Shown here in pieces: positions 7,638-9,334 of a stretch of DNA of 9,334 nt; the stretch's first letter is position 1; each line of letters starts with the position of its first letter. Source of the stretch: an uncultured Caryophanales bacterium (GTDB lineage: Bacteria; Bacillota_I; Bacilli_A; RFN20; CAG-826); the NCBI GenBank assembly GCA_946401755.1, contig CAMIVH010000030.1:1-9334 (forward strand), written 5' to 3'. A model generated the notes under the pieces. That model was given only the letters and a program-made list of their open reading frames with translations. It was not told the origin of the DNA and made no database searches. The translations under genes and the position numbers were made by a program.

Positions 7638-7666
7638 ATTATAATGTTATAGGATATTTATGCAAA
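7638..7666 (-). promoter_or_regulatory. Candidate promoter for the minus-strand lipoprotein (palindromic -10)
   Basis: On the minus strand, TATAAT (plus 7638-7643) is preceded at 17 bases by TTTGCA (plus 7661-7666), four of six matches to the -35 consensus. The -10 lies within the perfect 12-base palindrome ACATTATAATGT (7636-7647), so TATAAT also reads on the plus strand at 7640-7645. There the -35 is poor and the leader before the methyltransferase ATG at 7660 would be only about eight bases. The minus-strand promoter overlaps the first codons of the methyltransferase gene. Confidence 0.5.
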
Positions 7667-8997
7667 AGATTATTTCAAATTGTTCATGTGTCGATATATC
7701 CAGTGAAGGTAAAGGCGTTATTAAAAACGGTAAAGATATAATCTTTTGTGATGGTATTTTTCCTGGCGAAAAAGCGGATGTAGAAATCCTTTATCATCGA
7801 GCGGGTGCTTTCTTTGGTAAAGTTAAGAAACTCTACAACTTATCTAAGGATAGAATCCAGCCAAGATGTAAGATTTGTACTTCTTGTGGGGGCTGTCAGT
7901 ATCAACAACTAGACTATAAAGCACAGCTTAAATATAAGACTAAGAGAGTCAAAGAAGCTTTAACAAGAATCGCTCATGTTAAGCAAGAAGTTTTACCATG
8001 CTTAAGAATGGAAGAACCATATAACTATAGAAATAAAATCCAAGTACCTTTTAATAAAGATAGAAACGGTAAAGTGAAGTTTGGTTTCTATAAAGAAAAC
8101 ACTCATATCATTATGCCTATTAAAGAATGTGCAATTGAAGATAAAAGAGCCGCGCCTATCTTATGGGATATCAAATTACTTTTAGAAGAAATGAATATCC
8201 CTTGTTATAACGAAGATAGTGGTAAAGGTATCTTAAGATACGTTCTTATTAGAACAAGCTATCATTATGATGAACTTATGGTGGTTTTAGTCACCACTCA
8301 AATGAACTTCCCTGGACAAAGAAATTTCATTAATGAATTAGTGAATAGACATCCTGAAATAACCACCATCGTGGAGAACGTTAATAGTAGACACACTAAT
8401 GTGATATTAGGTAACCAAGAAAAGGTCTTATATGGTCCAGGTCATATTAAAGATGATATTTTAGGTTTGTCTTTTGAAATAAGTGCCGCTAGCTTCTTTC
8501 AAGTTAATCCAATACAAGTCGAAAAACTATATGCCTCCGCGCTTAATTTAATCGACTTCAATAAAAAAGAAGTCGTTTTAGACGCCTATAGTGGTGTAGG
8601 CACAATTGGCTTAATAGCCGCGAGAAACGCTAAAAAGGTTATCTCTGTAGAAATAAACAAGAGTGCGCATAAAAACGCTATAGAGAACGCAAAAAGAAAT
8701 AATGTTGATAATATTGAATTCCACTGCGCTGACGCTGGTGAATTCATCACTAAATATGATGGTGACATTGATGTTTTGATTATGGATCCACCAAGAAGTG
8801 GCAGTGATGAAACATTCTTATCAACAGTGATGAATAAACGCATTAAGAAAATAGTCTATGTTTCATGTAATCCAGAAACATTAGCGAGAGATATCCAATA
8901 TCTATCTAGTATGTATGAAGTGAACTTTGTTCAACCTGTTGATATGTTCCCAATGACTGCGCATGTTGAAACTATAGTAGGACTATATCAAAAATAA
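7660..8997 (+). CDS. rlmD: 23S rRNA (uracil-C5)-methyltransferase, RlmD/RlmCD (RumA) family
   Basis: Transfers a methyl group from S-adenosylmethionine to C5 of uracil in 23S rRNA, in the cytoplasm. The 445-residue length is close to family members such as B. subtilis RlmCD (YefA). Residues about 5-58 fit a TRAM RNA-binding domain. The iron-sulfur cluster ligands are present as C70-x5-C76-G-G-C79 plus C157. The central part has YRNKIQVPF and the FFQVN motif. The SAM domain starts with DAYSGVGTIG from D308, then the acidic VISVEIN strand end, then DPPR (376-379). The catalytic nucleophile is C403 in SCNP, and the likely general base is E437 in HVETIVGL. All key residues are intact. In Firmicutes one such enzyme can modify both U747 and U1939 (E. 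coli numbering), so RlmCD is the alternative name; the sequence alone does not settle site specificity. The ATG has AGGA at 7651-7654, five bases upstream. No clear intrinsic terminator follows. Confidence 0.93.
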   Translation: MQKIISNCSCVDISSEGKGVIKNGKDIIFCDGIFPGEKADVEILYHRAGAFFGKVKKLYNLSKDRIQPRCKICTSCGGCQYQQLDYKAQLKYKTKRVKEALTRIAHVKQEVLPCLRMEEPYNYRNKIQVPFNKDRNGKVKFGFYKENTHIIMPIKECAIEDKRAAPILWDIKLLLEEMNIPCYNEDSGKGILRYVLIRTSYHYDELMVVLVTTQMNFPGQRNFINELVNRHPEITTIVENVNSRHTNVILGNQEKVLYGPGHIKDDILGLSFEISAASFFQVNPIQVEKLYASALNLIDFNKKEVVLDAYSGVGTIGLIAARNAKKVISVEINKSAHKNAIENAKRNNVDNIEFHCADAGEFITKYDGDIDVLIMDPPRSGSDETFLSTVMNKRIKKIVYVSCNPETLARDIQYLSSMYEVNFVQPVDMFPMTAHVETIVGLYQK

Positions 8998-9004
8998 AAA
9001 ATGT

Positions 9005-9039
9005 AATTATCTAAACTAACTTATTCAAAATTATCTAAA
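9005..9039. repeat. Direct repeat AATTATCTAAA in intergenic AT-rich region
   Basis: Two exact 11-base copies, AATTATCTAAA at 9005-9015 and 9029-9039, start 24 bases apart, just downstream of the methyltransferase stop. The background is very AT-rich, so chance is possible. No hairpin with a U-tract was seen in 8998-9080. Confidence 0.45.
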
Positions 9040-9085
9040 AACTCTTAAGATTAAAGAAAAATAAAAATTTGAAAAATATTCCCTC

Positions 9086-9129
9086 TTGTTTATCAAACAA
9101 TGTTCTATAATTGAAATAGATAAATGGAG
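9086..9129 (+). promoter_or_regulatory. Candidate promoter and overlapping dyad for the right-end lipoprotein gene
   Basis: A consensus TATAAT at 9106-9111 gives a predicted start near 9118 and a leader of about 23 bases containing GGAG at 9126-9129. Just upstream is the perfect inverted repeat TTGTTT-ATC-AAACAA (9086-9100), which occupies the -35 region. TTGTTT itself would be a -35 with a short 14-base spacer. The dyad may be an operator. Confidence 0.45.
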
Positions 9130-9140
9130 ATATATTTATA

Positions 9141-9334
9141 ATGAAAAATAAATTTATGACCTTGGGACTACTTGTTTTTGGTCTTATTTTAGCTTCTTGT
9201 TCAAACAAGAATAGTTCATCAGAGAATTCTTCAGGAAACCGTTTTACTGTCACATGGAAAAACTATGATGGCATTGTTCTAGAAGTTGACAATGATGTCA
9301 AAGAAGGAACAATGCCCACTTATGATGGGGCCAC
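9141..9334 (+). CDS. Lipoprotein with WKNYDG-type repeat, truncated by window end
   Basis: Partial gene: 64 codons are visible before the right edge. The N-terminus MKNKFMTLGLLVFGLILASC is a lipoprotein signal peptide with lipobox LASC and C20 as the lipidation site. A short Ser/Asn linker (SNKNSSSENSSGN) follows. From residue 34 the sequence reads FTVTWKNYDG, then LEVDNDV, then GTMPTYDG. This is the start of a repeat module common in surface proteins of gut Firmicutes (InlB B-repeat/Flg_new-like, usually in tandem). The rest of the protein probably contains more modules. The ATG is supported by GGAG about 11 bases upstream and a TATAAT further upstream. It may be a third surface lipoprotein of the locus. 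Function is unknown. Confidence 0.75.
   Translation, partial: MKNKFMTLGLLVFGLILASCSNKNSSSENSSGNRFTVTWKNYDGIVLEVDNDVKEGTMPTYDGA

Noticed and set aside
7291..7644. 117-codon plus-strand reading frame opposite the minus-strand lipoprotein
   Set aside because: It is an antisense shadow of the Ser/Thr stalk. The Glu/Asp/Leu-rich translation comes from reading serine codons backwards, and the true gene has a signal peptide and lipobox.
8586..8843. 85-codon minus-strand reading frame inside the rRNA methyltransferase
   Set aside because: It is fully antisense to conserved SAM-binding motifs of an intact enzyme.
9..8997. Possible use of the UGA=Trp genetic code, given the Mollicutes-like flavour
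   Set aside because: All tryptophans in the intact frames are TGG, no in-frame TGA is needed to extend any gene, and every complete gene stops at TAA. The window gives no evidence for recoding.
9035..9253. 72-codon minus-strand reading frame at the right end
   Set aside because: It overlaps the signal peptide and promoter region of the right-end lipoprotein and has a low-complexity Phe-rich tail from AT-rich intergenic DNA.

Overview
The window is AT-rich with a strong preference for TTA leucine codons. It has compact operons with strong AAAGGAGG-type ribosome binding sites, several Ser/Asn-rich lipoproteins and no outer-membrane genes. This suggests a Gram-positive-type Bacilli relative, most like the uncultured gut lineages near Erysipelotrichia and the non-parasitic Mollicutes (RF39/Acholeplasma-like). 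The lineage is an inference. All complete genes end in TAA and tryptophan is read from TGG, so nothing here calls for the UGA=Trp code.

Left part (9-4297): a tight three-gene plus-strand operon. Gene 1 (9-2108) fuses a polytopic membrane region resembling the YwaF/TIGR02206/TMEM164 family to a complete ABC ATPase domain. Gene 2 (2108-3793) overlaps it by one base and encodes a large ABC-2-like permease with about twelve membrane segments. Gene 3 (3806-4297) encodes a small membrane-anchored protein facing outward. Together they look like an ABC exporter whose ATPase carries an extra membrane module of possible lipid-acyltransferase ancestry. This is the most unusual part of the window. The transported substrate cannot be read from the sequence.

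Middle part (4303-7580): two predicted surface lipoproteins converge on a shared terminator with a UUCG-type loop. The plus-strand one (800 aa) has a lipobox, a Ser/Asn/Gly linker, a BIG2 Ig-like domain and a beta-helix-like middle. The minus-strand one (251 aa) has a lipobox, a long Ser/Thr stalk and a beta-rich domain.

Right part (7581-9334): a short divergent intergenic region holds a palindromic TATAAT and a perfect hairpin. It is followed by a complete RlmCD/RumA-type 23S rRNA m5U methyltransferase with intact iron-sulfur and catalytic residues. A final lipoprotein gene is cut by the window edge just inside a WKNYDG-type repeat module. There are no tRNAs, rRNAs, CRISPR arrays, transposases or phage genes, and no gene-free stretch reaches 300 bases.
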